Shown one piece after another: positions 62,501-64,000 of a stretch of DNA of 64,000 bases. The notes under the pieces are model-generated. The model was not told the origin of the DNA. It saw nothing but the letters and a program-made list of their open reading frames with translations, and searched no databases. Position 1 is the first letter of the stretch; every line of letters starts with the position of its first letter. Both the position numbers and the translations under genes were made by a program. Origin of the DNA: Ectocarpus siliculosus (Eukaryota > Sar > Phaeophyceae > Ectocarpales > Ectocarpaceae); the NCBI GenBank assembly GCA_000310025.1, contig FN649734.1, positions 2,247,291 through 2,311,290 of the forward strand, given 5' to 3'.

Positions 62501-64000
62501 ACGCGCCGTACGGACAATAGTGAATGCCATACAAGGTGCAGTCCGGCCAACTGCCACCGTCGGTTAACCCGTGCACTCACCCATCCCTCAAAAGATGGCC
62601 CAGATATGCAAAATAGGTAAGTTTCTACGAACCCTCTTTGACTTCGCCCTTCAAATTGCTGCGAGTGTCGCTGCTGTGGACGACCTTTGTTCTCGAGAAC
62701 TCATTCACCCATCTGTTGCAGGTTTCAACGGAGGACCTGAGCAAGTACAACGCGTTAGCGCAGCAACAATCCAAGAAGCTTTTCCCATCGTTCAACATGT
62801 CCAAGTTCTATGCGGCGGAGAACGCCGACCCTCTGGTGTTCTGCCACTTCGCAGAGAACATTCAAGACCAAATATACGACCAGGTAAGCAATATATAGGA
62901 TGCAACGTCAAGGCGGTTCTCGAAAGTCATAGCCCAGCGCAACTCCGTGGTACTTTCCCACAACAACCGGCAACGTGCAAAGGGCACTCTTCGCATGCTT
63001 GTGTATCGATCACACAGGTTTTGAGAACGTTCCGCTAGGTAACACGGGCACCGCCATTGTCCGACTTCTTCCCTATCTTGAAGCGGGAGCACATTCACCT
63101 GTTAAGCGTGACGGGTTGGCATATTCTGTAAGATCAGCATTTTCCCGAGCTCCTTGTTGGTGCAGGCACAATAGCACGAACGACTCTTCTATCTGGATTT
63201 CTGTAACGGCAAATAGTGGATCAAAGTCAGGGTGGTACGTAGTCGGGGTGACAAGGGATGCTTTGTTGGCAGGGCTAGTCAATACTGCTTCATCGATCGG
63301 GGCATGTCTTAACTTTACTTGTCGCGAGGAACTACACGCGTGTCTCACGGACTGCATCCTTCTCCATCATGCCATCGCGGCAATGATGTAGGTTACTTCG
63401 CTGAATTCCATGTCGGGTATCCTCGAGGATGCTCTCAGGGAGTACAACGAGACCTACGCCACCATGGACCTCGTGCTTTTCGAAGACGCCATGAAGCACG
63501 TAAGTAGGGCCTTTTTTGCTATCCTTGTCATTCTTCTACTCAAGTGGTCACTGTTGTTCTGCATCGCTGGGCTCAGCGCGTCCTACAGCCTCGGTCCTTT
63601 CCCCCCGGTGATTTTCATGTTCGAGAGATGGGACGATTTTGTGTCTTCGTCCCATTTCCGTTGGCGTTAGCACGCTGTGCTAGTTTGCCTAAGTTGCGGC
63701 ACTCCGATAAGCCGGTGTTCTCCCGACGAGTCTCAAATGGAGCAGTACTTCATCCTTGAGATCCACGCGATTGCATTTTAGTTGGAAGAAAAGTGTAGAA
63801 GGATAGAATCAGTTTACTTAAAAAACGCGCTGTTGACGTTCGCCCCTCTGTCTAGTACAAGTTAAACAATGAAGGTAAAGCTCAACTTGTCAATATGTCA
63901 TAGCTCTCGGACATGGTGGACAACGCGCAACAGCACCAGATATATCATTGAGCGATATTATTTGTCGACCGCACGCCCACCAGGTTGCACGCATCGTTCG
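40857..64000 (+). CDS. Outer-arm dynein heavy chain, kelch/filamin (alpha) type, 3' end outside window
   Basis: This is an axonemal dynein heavy chain, the ATP-driven motor of the flagellar outer arm. It opens with kelch repeats and filamin-type Ig domains, an arrangement known from the Chlamydomonas outer-arm alpha chain (ODA11). The tail, linker, AAA1, AAA2 and AAA3 follow. About sixty short exons are readable, nearly all with GTRAG donors and YAG acceptors in consistent phase. The AAA1 P-loop is [11 protein letters not shown] and its Walker B is CFDEFNR; AAA2 has [12 protein letters not shown]3 has GPSGTGKTQ. The last exon in the window (63391-63499) ends in [10 protein letters not shown], which normally lies just before AAA4, so AAA4, stalk, AAA5-6 and C terminus are missing only because the window ends. 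The start codon is uncertain: the first supported exon (40857-40904, [11 protein letters not shown]) is probably not the first. A separate kelch gene was considered and judged unlikely. Confidence 0.95.
44515..46350 (+). other. Dynein filamin-type Ig region
   Basis: Exons at about 44515-44623 ([18 protein letters not shown]), 44841-44995 ([22 protein letters not shown]), 45344-45512 ([31 protein letters not shown]), 45824-45994 and about 46256-46350 ([19 protein letters not shown]) read as Ig-like filamin domains. The last of these is the typical filamin YTPxxxGxYxVxV strand. The exon at 45824-45994 contains an acidic stretch ([10 protein letters not shown]) that looks like a flexible loop. 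In Chlamydomonas the alpha chain also has Ig-filamin modules near its kelch propeller. Confidence 0.85.
46512..51075 (+). other. Dynein tail
   Basis: Helical tail exons include about 46512-46690, 47215-47366, 47601-47755 ([15 protein letters not shown]), 48210-48409, 48747-48812 ([13 protein letters not shown]), about 48986-49108, about 49390-49514 ([15 protein letters not shown]), 49817-49923 ([20 protein letters not shown]), 50139-50279 ([13 protein letters not shown]), about 50604-50700 and about 50945-51075 ([20 protein letters not shown]). The blocks NKAMRPRHW and TWxYLEPLFxGSEE are hallmarks of dynein heavy chains. The intron after 49514 starts with GC rather than GT. Confidence 0.92.
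51254..53948 (+). other. Dynein linker
   Basis: Exons at about 51254-51480 ([38 protein letters not shown]), 51645-51701, 52003-52098, 52362-52472 ([13 protein letters not shown]), 52755-52815 ([12 protein letters not shown]), 52984-53078, 53329-53442 ([18 protein letters not shown]) and about 53724-53948 ([20 protein letters not shown]) form the linker that swings across the AAA ring. [19 protein letters not shown] and [16 protein letters not shown] are near-invariant in this family. The reading frame is kept across the introns checked. Confidence 0.94.
54102..56430 (+). other. Dynein AAA1 (main ATPase site)
   Basis: Exon 54102-54258 has the Walker [16 protein letters not shown] and the [15 protein letters not shown] segment. 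Exon 54556-54638 has [16 protein letters not shown] (Walker B with the catalytic Glu). Exon 54855-54993 has [16 protein letters not shown] (sensor 1 Asn). Exon about 55252-55348 has [15 protein letters not shown]. Further exons at 55556-55648 ([25 protein letters not shown]), 55915-56058 and 56310-56428 (GDLFPG) complete the module. All the motifs expected of an active AAA1 are present. Confidence 0.96.
56705..58475 (+). other. Dynein AAA2
   Basis: Exon about 56705-56795 carries [15 protein letters not shown] (P-loop). Exon about 56988-57131 carries [17 protein letters not shown]. Exon 57371-57523 carries [20 protein letters not shown] and ASNERIPLK. Exon 57826-57999 carries [20 protein letters not shown]. 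Exon about 58380-58475 continues with [12 protein letters not shown]. The order and spacing match axonemal heavy chains. Two introns of this module, after 57131 and after 57523, appear to begin with GC. Confidence 0.95.
58876..61310 (+). other. Dynein AAA2-AAA3 connector and AAA3
   Basis: The connector exons are about 58876-59056 ([14 protein letters not shown]) and 59345-59476. Exon about 59767-59876 holds [12 protein letters not shown] and the AAA3 P-loop GPSGTGKTQ. Then come about 60101-60193 ([16 protein letters not shown]), about 60515-60618 ([28 protein letters not shown]), about 60802-60909 ([18 protein letters not shown]) and about 61183-61299 ([20 protein letters not shown]). Walker A, Walker B (FLDDLN) and sensor residues are all visible. 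Confidence 0.95.
61974..63499 (+). other. Dynein segment between AAA3 and AAA4
   Basis: Exons at about 61974-62068, 62268-62462 ([19 protein letters not shown]), about 62724-62882 and 63391-63499 ([20 protein letters not shown]) lead up to AAA4. FHYEFNxRDLSxxxQG and [11 protein letters not shown] are standard markers here. The final donor is CAC|GTAAGT at 63500. Nothing coding was recognised in the last 500 bases, which fits a long intron before the AAA4 exon. Confidence 0.94.

Noticed and set aside
1-64000. Integrated virus or LTR element
   Set aside because: No reverse transcriptase, integrase, capsid or viral replication gene and no long terminal repeats were recognised on either strand.

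Overview
The window looks like nuclear DNA from a brown alga or a close ochrophyte relative (Ectocarpus-like). The basis is an aureochrome gene (bZIP plus LOV), a blue-light receptor class known only from photosynthetic stramenopiles, together with motile-flagellum genes split into many short exons with GT-rich donors and TGCAG-type acceptors. No rRNA, complete tRNA, CRISPR array or viral gene was recognised.

Layout. 1-2 kb: a possible minus-strand gene with a signal-peptide-like first exon and two candidate downstream coding blocks. 2-7 kb: mostly repeats, including a 747-bp inverted-repeat element at 3222-3968. 7.3-12.8 kb: several convincing but unassigned minus-strand exons; one carries an LRxPVER motif like the 3'-phosphate-binding segment of sulfotransferases. 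14.8-22.3 kb: the aureochrome gene on the minus strand. Its introns are loaded with inverted-repeat elements, among them a 1.5-kb foldback element with a perfect 8-bp target duplication, and one intron contains an assembly gap that appears to be false. 22.3-25.1 kb: no gene recognised. 25.15-39.63 kb: a SPEF2/CPC1-like central-apparatus gene on the minus strand. 40.86 kb to the right edge: an outer-arm dynein heavy chain on the plus strand, with N-terminal kelch repeats and filamin-type Ig domains, cut by the window end between AAA3 and AAA4.

Functionally the right 39 kb is an axoneme locus. The SPEF2-like and dynein genes start about 1.2 kb apart and diverge, so they may share a promoter active when flagellated zoospores or gametes form. 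The aureochrome next to them is a predicted light-responsive transcription factor; any functional link to the flagellar pair is speculation. Exon limits were read by eye from splice signals and family conservation. They are most reliable in the aureochrome, at the 5' end of the SPEF2-like gene, and in the dynein motor.
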